DNA of 64,000 nucleotides from Charina bottae (GCA_023362775.1 JALMGJ010000002.1:110181981-110245980); one strand, 5' to 3'. Positions 1 through 60,650 are shown, numbered from the stretch's first letter. Notes: a model not told the origin generated them from the sequence alone. Made by a program: numbers and translations.

Positions 1-239
1 TTTTTTCCAGATATTGCACATTGTCAAATAGACCGCAGAGAGAGAAAATAGGAGCAGGAATATCCCATCTCTTCTGTTGAGAAACCAAATGTCTTGGCCT
101 GTTCAGCTGTCACCAAACAGTCATTCCATCCGGTTAAATGGTTTCCATTCTGGTTTATCATTATTAGAACTATAAGTTCTAAGAAGTTATTTGAATGGAA
201 AAGTTGGGCTCTCAATCAAAAGACTTATGACTGGGTGAT

Positions 240-820
240 GCAGAGTTTTAAAAAATTAATATTCAGATGAAACCAGAATTTTTCTTATTAGGACTTATGG
301 ATAGTCAACTAGAAAAGGCTCAGGCACAATTGGTTTTATACATGGTAACTGCAGCAAGGTTATTATATGCACAAATATGGAAGAATACAGAAATACCCAT
401 GATGGAGGAATGGATCGTGAAGGTGGCAGAGCTTCTAAATGGCTTAACTGACTTGTTGGACCAAGGAGGGAACAACAATTACTTTTATAAAAGACTGGAA
501 ACTCTTTATGGACTTTTTGCTGAAAATGGATACAAATGAATTGGTGATTTTGGGATTTATTGATTAAAAAGTTTTGTTTATGGGAAAAAGGGAACCATAA
601 TATGTCATTTGGGAGAGTGGAAATAGTAATTACTATGTTTGTAATTGCTGCAAAGATCAGAAGTCACTTCTGTCTTTCTCTCTCTTTCTTTTGCTATCTT
701 TCACTTTTTCTTTTATTCTTTCATATTTCTTTCTTCTTTCTTCTTTTCCTTTTATGTTTCCATAGTTTTTTAATCTTATGTCAAATTTTCTTTTAATAAA
801 AATTATATTTAAAAAAAGAG
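240..820 (+). mobile_element. L1 LINE 3' fragment (ORF2 C-terminus plus 3' UTR)
   Basis: The open frame at 267-539 encodes 90 residues that read like the C-terminus of an L1 ORF2 protein: FFLLGL, then TAARLLYAQIWKNTEIP, then EEW. It is followed by a T-rich 3' UTR containing 'agaagtcact', a motif shared with the other L1 3' ends in this window, and by an AATAAA-containing A-rich tail near 795-815. In-frame stops upstream of 267 show a 5'-truncated copy. The left boundary is approximate. I recognise nothing in bases 1-239. Confidence 0.7.
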
Positions 821-930
821 TTATGAGTGGCATGCAAAAGATGTGACAGGAGGACACTTGTCTAGAGCACAGCTTGACTAGCACAAAAACAAAGCATCAG
901 ATATGGTAGATATTCAATTCTATTTTAATA

Positions 931-934
<4 letters not shown>

Positions 935-988
<54 letters not shown>
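935..988. repeat. (GA)n microsatellite
   Basis: About 27 uninterrupted GA units. Confidence 0.97.
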
Positions 989-992
<4 letters not shown>

Positions 993-2611
993 GAATAGCC
1001 AACTAATGTCTTCCTTGGAGGTTATTCAGAGTAGTAGAAATAAGACTCAGTAAAGTGTCTCCATTGCACCCTTTGATGGGCTTCAAGAAGGCAAGAAATC
1101 ATCAGAAATATTGCAATGTGGTAGTAGTTCAGAATTATATATCTCCTAACTCCATGTTCCTAATGGTCTATACTCATTCATAACTTGCCCAATGCCAAAG
1201 AAAAATTACATTTTCTCTTTAGAAACAAATATATGAGGGAGCGCCATTTCTTTCTGTCTTTTTAGTTACAGAAATGAATGAAAATTTAAAGGAATACGTT
1301 CTGGATGAGAAGTCAATTTGTTTCTCATTAATTTCATATCTTTTTCCAATACTTTCCATTGATGTCTTGCTACAGGAACCTGCTAAGGTCACAGAATGGC
1401 AAAATCCAGTGGAGCTGGCATTCTCAAGACCAACTTACCACAATACTTGTATGGAGGGGCAAACCTATCCTAAAAACGTAAGCTGCATAGGCAATTTCTT
1501 CCAAAAAACACTTGCCCCCTTCCACCACCACCCCTTTCTGCACAGTCCCTTTTCTCCTACTTCTGGACAGAGGCAAATCCTTTTTGCTTCTATTACTTTG
1601 CTCAAACCTCTCAGAAACCACCTTTGGTTTATGTAAGTTCTCCCTTATGCTGTAAGCAAAGATGGACCCTACACTGCTTGAATATTTGTTTTGGGAGTTC
1701 CCAGTGATATATTTCTTTCAGGTGGTTTATAGTTTCTTCCTGTATTTCTATTTATCTTTGGAACTGATGAAATTAAATACAAAATCAATGGGTATTCAGG
1801 AAAGGCATCCAAGCACATCTTTTTCACCAGGCTTTTAATTGTTAACTATTTTCATGGCTGATTTTAATTTTAATTTTGGTTTTGATTTTAATTGTGTTAA
1901 TTTGATACCTTTTATATTTCTTTTGGAATAAACAGAAAGGTGTGGTAAAACTTCAATAATAAATAAATAATTCACTTATATTTTTGAAGATAAGAAATAA
2001 TGCATGGATAGAATAAATCCTTTAGAAACCTTTTGGATAAAAGGTGTCAGCTATTTTTATCTAATAAACAGAATAAACACAGTTAATCCCATTTGTAGAG
2101 CATGATCCAAAAATAATTTAGTTAAGGTCAAGAATACTTCGGGTAGCTGACTTTGTTCAGCACTGGTTTCCAAGTTCCTTCTGATTATTATTAAAAAAAA
2201 TGTTTCCAATATTTTCCTTATAACCTTATGCCGGGCAAAAGGAACCCTAAATCCTTGTAACTTCATCTTCTTAATTCTTAGAAATGAGTATGTTATTGAG
2301 ATCATTGGGGGACTGCCATAAAGATATAATTCACTTCTTTCACTGATCTGGGGACTGGATTCCTCTTTCTGGTAGGGCAGAATTGATCTATGGCCAGATC
2401 CTGGACCTGGTCATCATTTCTTGGCAGAAGTAGGATTGGACAGCCAAGGTTAAACTTTACTTTGCAAAGCTGGAAACATCAGGTGTGCCGCAGGCTATGC
2501 TTCCAAATGCTGTGAAGGAATGTAGACCAGATCTTTAGAATAGGAAAGGAATGAGCAATCCATTGAGGGGGAACTAAGAAAAGATTATTCTGCCCTAAAA
2601 TAGAGGGGAGT
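989..2611. other. Region with no recognised feature
   Basis: AT-rich DNA downstream of the GABRA1 exons in transcript direction, probably the last intron. The open frame at 1274-1636 has no family resemblance I can see. The missing terminal GABRA1 exon was looked for here by its TM4 motif (YWATYLN) and not found. Confidence 0.5.
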
Positions 2612-3378
2612 ATGAGTAAGAAGAGGAACTAAAGAGCCTCTTGATGAGGGTGAAAGAGGAGAGTGCAAAAGCTGGCTTGAAACTCAACATTAAAAAAACC
2701 CAGATCATGGCATCTGGTCCCATCACTTCCTGGCAAATAGAAGGGGAAGAAATGGAAGCAGTGACAGATTTTATTTTCCTGGGCTCCAAGATCGCCGCAG
2801 ACGGTGACTGCAGCCATGAAATTAAAAGACGCTTGCTCCTTGGGAGGAAAGCTATGGCAAACCTAGACAGCATATTAAAAAGCAGAGACATCACCTTGCC
2901 GACAAAGGTCCGTATAGTTAAAGCTATGGTTTTTCCAGTAGTAATGTATGGCTGTGAGAGTTGGACCATAAGGAAGGCTGAGCGCCGAAGAATTGATGCT
3001 TTCGAGCTGTGGTGCTGGAGAAGACTCTTGAGAGTCCCTTGGACTGCAAGGAGGTCAAACCAGTCAATCCTAAAGGAAATCAACCCTGACTGCTCATTGG
3101 AAGGACAGATGCTGAAGCTGAAACTCAAATACTTTGGCCACCTAATGCGAAGAGAGGACTCACTGGAAAAGACCCTGATGCTGGGAAAGACTGAGGGCAA
3201 AAGGAGAAGGGGACGGCAGAGGATGAGATGGTTAGATAGCATCACCGATGTAATGAACATGAATTTGAGTAAACTCCGAGAGACAGTGGAGGACAGAAAG
3301 GCCTGGTGTGCTATGGTCCATGAGGTCACGAAGAGTCGGACACGACTAAATGACTGAACAACAACAAATGAGTAAGAA
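2612..3378 (+). mobile_element. BovB (RTE clade) LINE, 5'-truncated, frame intact
   Basis: The element body is 2623-3367, flanked by perfect 11-bp duplications ATGAGTAAGAA at 2612-2622 and 3368-3378. The frame at 2641-3357 (238 codons, no internal stop) is the C-terminal part of the BovB reverse transcriptase polyprotein. Landmarks in order are FIFLGSKI, LLLGRKAM, VRIVKAMVFPVVMYGCESW, AFELWCWRRLLRVPWTARRS, KYFGHLMRR and VTKSRTRL just before the stop. It ends in the CAACAACAA tail usual for this clade. The polymerase catalytic core lies upstream of the truncation, so the copy is dead on arrival. The intact frame and clean TSD suggest a young insertion. BovB is established as a family that has moved horizontally among squamates, ruminants and other animals. 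Confidence 0.93.
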
Positions 3379-4595
3379 ACCCCAAATAACCTTACCTGAT
3401 TTTGTTTAGTATCAGAAAGGACAGAGAGAAACTTGGACTGGCTTTCAAGATTCGGTTATTATACCTTGCTACAATGAAGATCATTCCTGCAATCCCTGGT
3501 GTGCCTGTTTCTTGACTGGGCCTACCTCGAATGACTGAGAGGTGCCTTCACGCTTGTACTGAGATCATTTTACAAGCCAAAGACTATTCTCACTTCCAAA
3601 GCCGCCTTCTGAGGAGGTTGTGGTTTGGGGTAAAGTCAGACCTTGTATACTCTAGGGTCTATCAAGTATCGTCAGAGTAAAGTAGTGCTGTGTATGAAAT
3701 TGTGTGAAATAACCAATGCACACTCATTTTATCTCTTGCCCTTGCTCTCAGAATTGCTTCTTTCTGCAATTTTTTTTCCAGATTCAAGGGTCTGAATCAC
3801 ACATGCATATACATCACTTCATGTCCTATGGCACGATGAATCATCACTCAACAACTTGCTACTGAATGTTCCAATTTTCTCTATTGAAAAGTCTTATTTT
3901 TAGATGGTAATAAGTGGGTGGTATGAAAATTCTTTTTGAGGATTCTGATGAGTGATGGATGTTTCACATATATCAGCAGTTGTTTCATAATCCCTGAGTA
4001 AATAGCATGCATGTGTGATTTTGTCCTTAGCAGCTATCTGGAAAACAGCCGAAACAAATTATATTTCTATATAGATTTAAACATTTTAATTATTTAATGA
4101 ATTGATGCATTACTAAATACCTTACTTGTTAATATCTAATGTGAAATTCTACTTTCTGGATTATTTTGAAAGTTATTGACATTTCTTCCATTGTGATTGT
4201 GAAAATACTGTATAACTGAAAGTAATTCAGTACAGGCAAATATCAAAGTGAGCAGTTTGAACTTTAGACAGATTTACTTTGAAGTAAACTTGTATGTAAC
4301 AGATTGCAAGTCAAGGATTTTTTTTCAGTCCGTTACTATTAATATAATAATGTAGTGTTGTATAATACCAGTTTGTTTAGCAGGTTCATCTCTGTGAACC
4401 CCACTAGGTAGATCAGACCATGAAATCAACTCCACAGGAAGACTAAAACTATTTTTACGGAGATTGGCTATAATAACAGAATTTTGAAAGTCTGATTGTG
4501 CTGTGCCTCTTCCTCCTTCTTACAGTTCAGGGAATTAGGGAGGTCTGAGCTGCTCCCCAATGTTATCTGAACATTCTGGACTTTAAAAATGGTTT
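3379..4595. other. Region with no recognised feature
   Basis: Apparently unique AT-rich sequence inside the last intron. No exon, RNA gene or familiar repeat was seen. Confidence 0.5.
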
Positions 4596-4889
4596 AGCCT
4601 TTTGCCCATTTTTAATGATATTAAAGGCAAAACTGAAGTACTTTGACCACATAATGAGAAGACAGGATACCCTGGAGAAGAAGCTGATGCTAGGGAAAGT
4701 GGCAGGCAAAAGGAAGAGGGGCCGACCAAGGGCAAGATGGATGGATGATATTCTGGAGGTGACGGACTCAACTGTGGGGGAGCTGGGGATGGCGACAGCT
4801 GACAGGAAGCTCTGGCGTGGGCTGGTCCATGAAGTCACGAAGAGTCGGAAGCGACTGAACAAATAAACAACAAAAAAGCCTTTTGCCCA
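4596..4889 (+). mobile_element. RTE-type LINE, 3' fragment (second RTE lineage)
   Basis: A 268-bp 3' piece (4609-4876) lies between perfect 13-bp duplications AGCCTTTTGCCCA at 4596-4608 and 4877-4889. The frame at 4615-4866 ends with LKYFDHIMRRQDTLEKKLML, then KRKRGRPRARWMDD, then VTKSRKRLNK. It is collinear with the BovB C-terminus but clearly a different lineage. The tail is A-rich with CAA units. The copy at 61.1-61.8 kb belongs to the same lineage. Confidence 0.85.
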
Positions 4890-5010
4890 AGCAACAGCTT
4901 CTTCATATCGCCATCCAGGTCATCTTCCCTACTCTCTACATATTGCCCATAGTATATGCAAGTCATACTGTAAGTACACAGCAACCATTTCAAATATAAA
5001 TAAAATATCA

Positions 5011-52926
<47,916 letters not shown>

Positions 52927-52947
52927 TTTGCTAGTAGATTATGGAAG

Positions 52948-55082
52948 CTGAAAACAATAAAAAACCAGAAGTAAACATTCTTTGCTTTGACAGATTATTT
53001 GAAAATACAACAGGTTTAAAAGAACTTGAGATGCCTTTCCTTAAAAGCAAAGAGTTGTCTCACAATGGTATGACTTCTAAAGGGAAAGATCCCTTCCATG
53101 TATACTTCACTGTTTCATTTTCTTGAAAGTGGGTTCTTCTCTGAGTTAGCTCCATAGATAAAGGATAACTCACTTTATTTTTATTTTTCGAGAGCCTTGG
53201 AATTCAAGTGTCCTTATCATATATTTTTCCATCCCTAAGAAGGATTACTGTTAAGTTCAGGATTTGTACATCCATTTTACAATAACATAAAAGAAAACAG
53301 AAAGAACTTAGAACCTATTTTAGCTCTAATGAGTCAGATCCCACCACTTGATTATCTCAGGAAAAGAGAGGAAAGGTCTTCTCCTAAAGTCCTTGAAATC
53401 TATAGAAGGTCCTGAAAAGGACAGAACTTTCTTCTGGAGAGAGAGCCATTCCTATGCCCATTTACTGTAGCAAGCTAGTTGAACAACAGCATAACATTTA
53501 AAAAGCTGAGCGAGAGTGTAAGATAAAATTTCAGTGCCTTCTTTGGCTAGTACTAGTCCCATCAATCCCAAAAGCATATTCTGATTAAATAATGTACTGA
53601 TTATTGCATCCACATTGCCCTTCCTTCCTTTCTTTTCTTGCTCTTAGAATACCCTGTTGCAAAATAATCCATATTGCACATTTTCACTTTATGACTAGGT
53701 CCAGTTTCAGTTAAGGTGTTTTCTAAAGGCAAACCTGCCCTACATTCCCCACCCCCACTTGCAAACTTAGATGGTATTTTTGCAAGGGAGCCTGACCATT
53801 GCAATTCTCCTGTTTAGCCAAGGCTTAGCTACTTGCCCCTTGCTCCATAGCCACAGCTGAAATCCACTTCGGTTGCTCTGTTTCTACCAGATATGTCCTT
53901 CCTCCTCCCCCCCCCAAATCTCCTGGCAGTCCTGAAACTGACTACAGTTTAAGAGAGAAGCAGAATTCCAGACAACATAACCACCATTGCAAAAGGGCAG
54001 AGAAGAAAACAACATGACAGGATGGTCCTTGTATAAAATGTCCGAAGGCTAAAGCTGAAGACAGGGTGAGGTGAACAAAATGATGACAGGTGTCCAGGTG
54101 GAGTGTAATAGAGGGACGTTCACAACACTGCTTCTCCTGAAAAAATACAGAGTGTTGCATCTCTAGGAGAGATGAAAAAAGCTCCACTTCATTTCAGCCT
54201 GAACTTTTGCACTGATCCTCCTCTAGCAAGCCATTTCATAGATACCGGCAGATGGCAAGGCGCTTTTTTCTTACTCTACAATTCTTCCATACCATCATCC
54301 TTAAAATAATTAACGGGGGTGGGGGGTGGGGGTGGGGGGTGGGGGTGAGAATCCATGGCTATAGTTGCCTGTAGATGAGAGGGGAAGGTGGGAAATCACC
54401 AAGTGCAAAAGCAAACCACAAACAAACAAACCGACAAACAAACGAATCCGCTTCTCATCTCTTCCTGCCTCCCCCATCTACCATCCTTATTTTTGAATAG
54501 TTTAAAATGAAAGAGCAAAAGGGAAATCCCAATCCCTCTCTCCCACCATAGGCACATCCGTCCAAACCTTGAGCCATCATTCAAGAGGCATTTCTGCCTT
54601 AAGTGATTTTGCCTGCTTCAGAGCCAGAGATGGAGAATTTGAGGGGGGAAAAAAAAAGGGGGGGGTAGTATTTATGGATTTGCAGCCAGCATAGCAACTT
54701 TGTTCCCATCTCCCTGAGAAAGTCATCCATTGCCCCCAATCCATCCAGCTCTCGTTGGAAACGTCTGAAATAATCCCTGCTAATCTCGAGCAGATCCGAG
54801 GGTCCCCGTCTCCCTCCGTCTCAGCCCCCCCCAACCCACTCCTCCTCCCCCGATTATGATCAATTGCCCATCGACCACTGCGGATTTTCACCCGGGGTCG
54901 GGGGATGGGGGAGGTAGGGGGAGAAAGCTGGGTCCAGCATTCCGACGAGGTACCTGCTGGGGAAGAAGGCAGCCGAAGGAGCCCCCTCCGTCCATAAACG
55001 CTCCGCCTGTGAAAAAGGGAGCGGGCAGGGAAAGGGAGAGGGAGAGGGGGGAGCCTGGAAAAGATGCTAGGGCGGTACTCAC
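52948..55082. other. GABRA1 first intron (5' UTR intron)
   Basis: Runs from the donor near 55082 to the acceptor at 52948-52950. Contains the G-rich tract at 54315-54346 and the lower half of the CpG-rich block. The frame at 54577-55101 is probably a GC-driven chance ORF. An extra 5' UTR exon inside this stretch cannot be excluded. Confidence 0.55.
54315..54346 (+). repeat. G-rich tract with quadruplex potential
   Basis: Five runs of five or six G separated by single T (54315-54345). The GABRA1 transcript carries the C-rich complement. It lies about 0.75 kb into the first intron. Confidence 0.85.
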
Positions 55083-55360
55083 CTCGAGACCCTCTGGACA
55101 CGACGTCGCCGATGCAGCGGGAAAGTCTGCCCGAGAGGCTCCGCCAAGAAGCCAGGGCGGCAAGGAGGGAATCGGCGCTTTAGAGCACTGAGTCTCCGCG
55201 GCTCTTCTCCGGCATTCAGGAGCTTTTGGCCATCATGGACTCTGCCGCCGCCGCCGCTGCTTCGCTCTTCGATTTTTTACACCCAGATTCCTTTTCCGCG
55301 GCGGGATTCGACTCGCAGCTCTACAACAAAAAGCTTTGCACTTTACCAAGACAGTAGTAG
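54760..55360 (-). promoter_or_regulatory. CpG-rich putative GABRA1 promoter region
   Basis: This is the densest CpG cluster in the window ('cacgacgtcgccgatgcagc', 'ttttccgcggcgggattcga', a (GCC)4 run at about 55243). It sits 2 kb upstream of the start-codon exon. No TATA box is evident. CpG-rich promoters without a TATA box are usual for this kind of gene. The exact start site cannot be read from sequence. Confidence 0.65.
55083..55330 (-). other. GABRA1: Putative GABRA1 5' UTR exon
   Basis: A strong donor (CTCGAG then gtgagt, 55077-55082) closes a CpG-rich exon on the minus strand. The left limit is set by the donor; the right limit (transcription start) is a guess. A second possible donor, CAG then gtacct, is at 54946-54951. 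Confidence 0.5.
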
Positions 55361-58300
55361 TACGTCCCGGGGTAAACCGGATGTGAAATAGGCTGTGACT
55401 TCATGCCAGAGAGATTTTATTTTAGAAAGGAAGGTGGTACCAAGCTCTCATCTAGAGACCAATCCGCCCATTTTTTTTCTCCAAATATGCAGCACAATTT
55501 AACTTCAGCGCTCTCGCCCTAATCTGTCTCTCTCTCTCTCTCTCTGGCTGCATGCTCAAATCCTTTCTACACTCTGCATCACGACGACTGTTGCTGTTGT
55601 GGTGGTTACTGTGGCAGAAAGGAAGGGAAATGTTTTGGAGACCAGATGAGGAGAGAAACTACTCTTACAATCTTCGAAGAGTTGCCACCGAAAACTGGTG
55701 CGGAATAATGATAACCGTCACTAACCACCACCCTCGCCACTCATCCGCCTCCCTTCTTACTGAGTCTTTGGGCAAATATTCACCCAGCTGATAAATATAC
55801 AGGGAACCTAGGAGACGTTAGAGATGATTCTCTCTCTTTCCGTCTCCCTCTCTCCCTCTCTGGTTAGTACAAGCACCCATTCGGTATATTTTGTGGTTTC
55901 ATGGAAAAGGTCTTGTGCAGCCAGAGAGGGTGGTTAACCGAGGCTTCAGGAAGATCTGCTCAAGGCAGAAAACACTTAAGCCTCTCTACACCTAAGGGAG
56001 GTGACATTTGTCTAAAGTGATCTTTACAATATTGTGGAGAAAGTGGGAAGGGGCTGTATTTTCACAGCGATGTGTGTGTGCCAGTTCTGTTTCTGAATGA
56101 ACGGTTCACTTACTTTGCCAAATGGTGCAGGAAAATGATCCTTTAATATCACTTTGAATGAAAGCACCTTACCTGTTAAGCATCCTCTCAATGCCATTGC
56201 CTGTTCAAGGAAGCATCTATCCACAGTGCCATCAGAATAAGAAAATCAATTGGACAATCATAAACGGTTAGGCCTTAAATACTGGGCTTTCTCTAGGTGC
56301 ACGCACACCTTCCTATAGCTATATTGCCCCATCCTCCTCCTTTCCCTTACTACTCATCTGTGGAATTCAGCTGCTCATTTTATGAATGGGTGCATTTCTA
56401 AAAGCAAAAAAACAGCTGATTAGCAATGGAGCTCTCCATGGTACTGGAAAGCTTGAAGGGAAGGGGGTTGTGTCTTCATGCAGCGCCTAACCCTAGTGAA
56501 CAGAATGAGAAAATCCTCACATTTGGGAATACTGTTTGCATAGAATGTAAATCTCCTGAAAAGCTACTAATTGGGCATTCCTAAGAAAAATTGTTTTGCT
56601 GGATTAGGATTCCTTGACCTGTTATGGAAGGCATGGCCTTAATAGTTTATGGAAGGGTGGGGAGTGGAAAAGGGATGATAGAATTTTCCTGAGCTGAACA
56701 TAAAAATCATTGGCAATAATTCATGTGAATAAGAAAGCAATATAACAAGAGAGAGAAAGAGAATGAGAGAGTTAAAATGGGGGCTTTGCTAAGACTCTGA
56801 AAGGTTTGGGGAAGTCATGTTCATTCCACTTCATTCTTTCTATGACACATAGAATACTATTGACACATTCATACTATGTGTCAATGTCATTTCTTCCCTC
56901 CCTAGAAAGAAAATTGCATCATTTTTTAAATAAAGCTCCTGTATTCTGCAAATATTCAGAACCTTCTCTGATGTTGAGATTTTGTAGTTCAATAATTTCT
57001 CAAGGCCATTATCAGGATCTATATCCATATGAAAAAGTTGGTGAAGATGCTCTATCAGCATTTAACCTCTTCGATGGGCTCTTTATTAGGTTTTAACTTA
57101 GTAATCTCCAAACTATCAGTGTATACCTAATTTTGGGAGGATGACACGATCAGAAATATAGAGTCTTCTCTTAACCATGAGATGAGGGTAGTAGTAAAAT
57201 ATAGAAGTTTGGGGTATTTCTTTATTGCTCTTTCTTGAAGTCAGTTGTTAACATTACACATAAGTTATTTACACCTAAGGAAGGGAAGAGGGAACCAACA
57301 TGCTGCCTACACCTCTTCCCTTGCAGTTGTTATGAACCTCTGCATGTGAAGGCAACTGCTGTAGAAGAAAGCCTACTCAATCTACAAAGGCTTCTCCTGT
57401 GATTAAAAACTATTGAAAATTGGCATCCTAAACTCTAAGAGGATGCCTTTATAAAGGAGGGTGCATTCAACAGATAGTTGCCTCCTCAGGTAAAAGGCAA
57501 AAAGAATGGCAGTTGAGTTCATCCTTGTATCTCCTGCTGGCATGTAGAATTTACACCCCAAAAAAGAAAACAGAGGTCTTGGGAAAGAACAATGCACTTC
57601 TAACAATCTTGATACAGGAAACTCATGGAGCAATCTCATGCCCAAGTCAAAGCTCCAATATGGGGCCATTCTGACTAGTCCAGTGGCTTGCCAGATGTAA
57701 ACCAAGAGGACAGAAGTGACATCAAAGAAACCTTTTCTGTCTATAAATTTGTCAGTTGTGTTTTTCTTCCTACTGAAAGTCATGGGAGTGAATAACTTTA
57801 TATCCCTGATGTTTGAAGAAATGGCCTGCTAAATAAGGCCATTTCTGTCATTCAGTGCTGACCAAGTAAGTCTGGGAAACTCACAAGTAGGACAAAAAGG
57901 CAAAAGCCTCTTCCCATACCAAGTGGCATTTGCCTTTGATTTTGGTGGAAATACACAGGTCATCATGATTAAGAACCACTGATAGCTCTATCCTCCATTA
58001 ATTTATTAGTTCTCTTTTGAAGCCATCTCAGTTGATAGCCATCATCAAATCTGATGGCAGCTAATTCCATTGTTAAACAATATGTTATATAAAGAAGCAA
58101 TTTATTTTATTATCTCTGAATCTCCCCACAATTAGCTTTGATGAATGACTCAAATTTTAATAAACAGAATTTATTGAACTGGGAGATAAAAACTTACCTT
58201 TGTCCACATTTTTCATACTACATGACTTTATATTATGCTTTTTCTTACCCTTCTAAGCTAAAATCTGTCTCTCCATAAGGTACCTTCTCTTGTCCCATGT

Positions 58301-59955
58301 TCGTTGTGTTTGTTTTTTTCTGTATTTTTTCTAAGTGAACATTCTGAAGTGAAATGACCAGAAAAGTACTCATATAAAAGGAATTATTATAGTTTTATCT
58401 TCAATTCCTTTTGTAATAATTCAGTTTGATGGAGATGGAGATTTGGGGGATTTCTGATGAAGTCCTTTTGAATATGTAGTGGTGGATACCCAAGGAAAGA
58501 TTTTCACTAGCTGTTCCCCAATGTTTTGATCTCTACCTACAGAGATATGAGCCTTAGCTTTAGTCTTTAGTGGCAGTAGATAAGACAGGAATCTTTGAAA
58601 CACTCTATTTACCTTTTTCATATTTTGTTATGATATTTTGAATGCTAAGTATGATTTTAAAAGAAACTTACAGAGCTAGGTTTCCAATGAAATTATTTTG
58701 CCTCATATAAGGCTTTGTACAGTTTGAATTATTGATTGGTTTACTTGTTTTATACAGAAAATAGCCATATGGGCTGCAAACATATATGCAGTTGCTTGAC
58801 AAGAAATTCTCCTGAACAAACAAACAACTACAAAAATGACTGCTGTTGCTAGTTCTATAAAAGGAAGGCTCCTCATTATTAGGTATTATTAGGTCCAATT
58901 CAATATTGGACATGAGAACTTAGGACACAATACTTTGGGAAAATATATAAGTGTAAGAACACAGCTTATTTTAACTCTTTTTAGGATATAAAAAGATCTG
59001 ATCTTCTCCCCTGAATGTCCTTGGAAATCTTAGAGTGCAATCCTAATATATTAAAATCTCCTGCAATTGTGTTATAGATTTGAACAGCATATGACTAGTA
59101 TACACAGTGAATGGCAAATTATAAGTGGCCTACGTCAAGCAAACACATAACCTCATTTCCCTTCTGTCCAGCCAAAATGCAATTTTCTGAAAAGCACTGT
59201 ATCCCAGATTTAACTTGCCCCACATAAACACACATAGAGAGACATACACGTATTCTAAAGGCAGTTTCATATGTCACCTTGACCTTAAGTTCAAATACAT
59301 TTAAGAGATTTTGACTGAATAATACTTTAGAATGTATTCCATCATCCTATTTTACAAATCAGTGAGAAAGATTCAATTTCATTTCTTCCCTGAAATACAG
59401 TAGGCACAAGGAAAAGAAATCTATAAAATAGAGAAGCATCCTGGGTATAAGTCAGTACACTGCATGTACTTTCTAGATGGTGGGCTGTGGGCAGCAGTAT
59501 GTTGGCTTGCTAGGTACTTTCTAGATTGCACAGAATGGCATGAGCATATTTGGGATAAAACTGGACTTTGGTTGTGCTTGAAGCGTAGTGACCAAAATGT
59601 GCCCAAATTGACTAGTGCTGGCTTTACTACTAGCATGGAAGTCTTCATGTGGGATGGCAATGACTGAGGCTGGTAACCTAGTCTGCCCCTCCTCTATCTT
59701 ACTAAAAAGCATTATGTGAAAGCCTCAGTTGATCCAAGCCGTGATGGGCATAGGAGGCCAATATTTATAGACTCAGCTTCTGACAACTGTGGCAGATGAA
59801 GATTGTGACTTGGAAAATATAGTAAGGAGCATGAATTAACAAATGGAATGAGAGGAAAAACATGTTCTGTGTCTGTGAAACTAAAAGAAACGGGAAGGAG
59901 ATAATTGATTTGAATGAAGGTGGTCTGATCTTGTGGAGTAGAGTTGAACAATCTA
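55361..59955. other. Upstream intergenic region, no recognised gene
   Basis: A (CT)n patch at 55527-55545 and other pyrimidine runs near 55830. The longest frame (57403-57783, minus, 126 codons) has no resemblance to a known family. GABRA6 would be expected further right in the usual vertebrate cluster order, but no part of it was seen. Confidence 0.6.
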
Positions 59956-59959
59956 GGCA

Positions 59960-60650
59960 GGAAAGTAAATTATGGGTTAAATTATGAATGAGAGGGCTAA
60001 AATGTAAGTCAGAAAGTATGAATTAGTGTCATCTAGGTTGATATGGGTATGTATGAAAATATGAATCTGTAGCTTGGAAAGAACTCATGTCATGCTCCAG
60101 TGAATGGTGATAATGAAAGACCCAGGGATGCTTTTAGGAAAAATTGGGCCACATTCTGAATGAAGGCAATCTGGGAAGGGCGAGGGAAAGAATTAGTGAC
60201 ATGAATTTATAGGTGGGTGGAAGTGTATGTATGGGTGAGAACAAAATGAGAGAGTAAAGGAAAAAGTGATTGGGCCATTCAGAAGCACAATAATGAAGCA
60301 TATGGTGACCGGTGAATATCTGCTTAGTAAAAGGTATGTTTTGAGTATGTGGTTTAAGCATAATCTAGTCATGTGTACACATGTAAAAAGGAATGAATCA
60401 AAAAGCTTGATTGATTTCATTGACTGTGATGAAAGACAGAGAATTATTGGATGATATAAGAGCAATAAGAGATTCTGAATGTGGGACAGACCATTATCTG
60501 ATAATGTCAAGATATTGAGAAAAAAAAGGGCATTGAAGAAAAGGGAAGTGAAACCAGTTGGAACTGAAACCAATTAGAGTGAAAAATACAGAGACTGCAG
60601 GAAGAGAAAATATGAGTCCTCTATTAAAACATATTACAGGGCAGATTCTC
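59960..60650 (+). mobile_element. Degenerate LINE endonuclease-domain remnant
   Basis: Broken frames give YELVSSRLIWVCMKI (about 60020), 'gtgaatggtgataatgaaag' (a GDFN-like position), KSLIDFIDCDERQRIIG (60400-60453) and SECGTDHYLIMS (about 60474-60509). This order, ending in a (S/T)DHYL motif, is that of the apurinic-type endonuclease of non-LTR elements. Clade not determined. Confidence 0.5.

Noticed and set aside
2595..3329. 244-codon open frame on the minus strand
   Set aside because: Antisense shadow of the BovB coding frame.
54577..55101. 174-codon open frame on the minus strand in the CpG-rich block
   Set aside because: GC-rich DNA depletes stop codons. The frame crosses the strong donor at 55077-55082 and has Pro/Ser/Arg-rich low-complexity composition.
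57403..57783. 126-codon open frame on the minus strand upstream of GABRA1
   Set aside because: No family resemblance, no splice or promoter context; length is within what chance allows in a 64 kb window.
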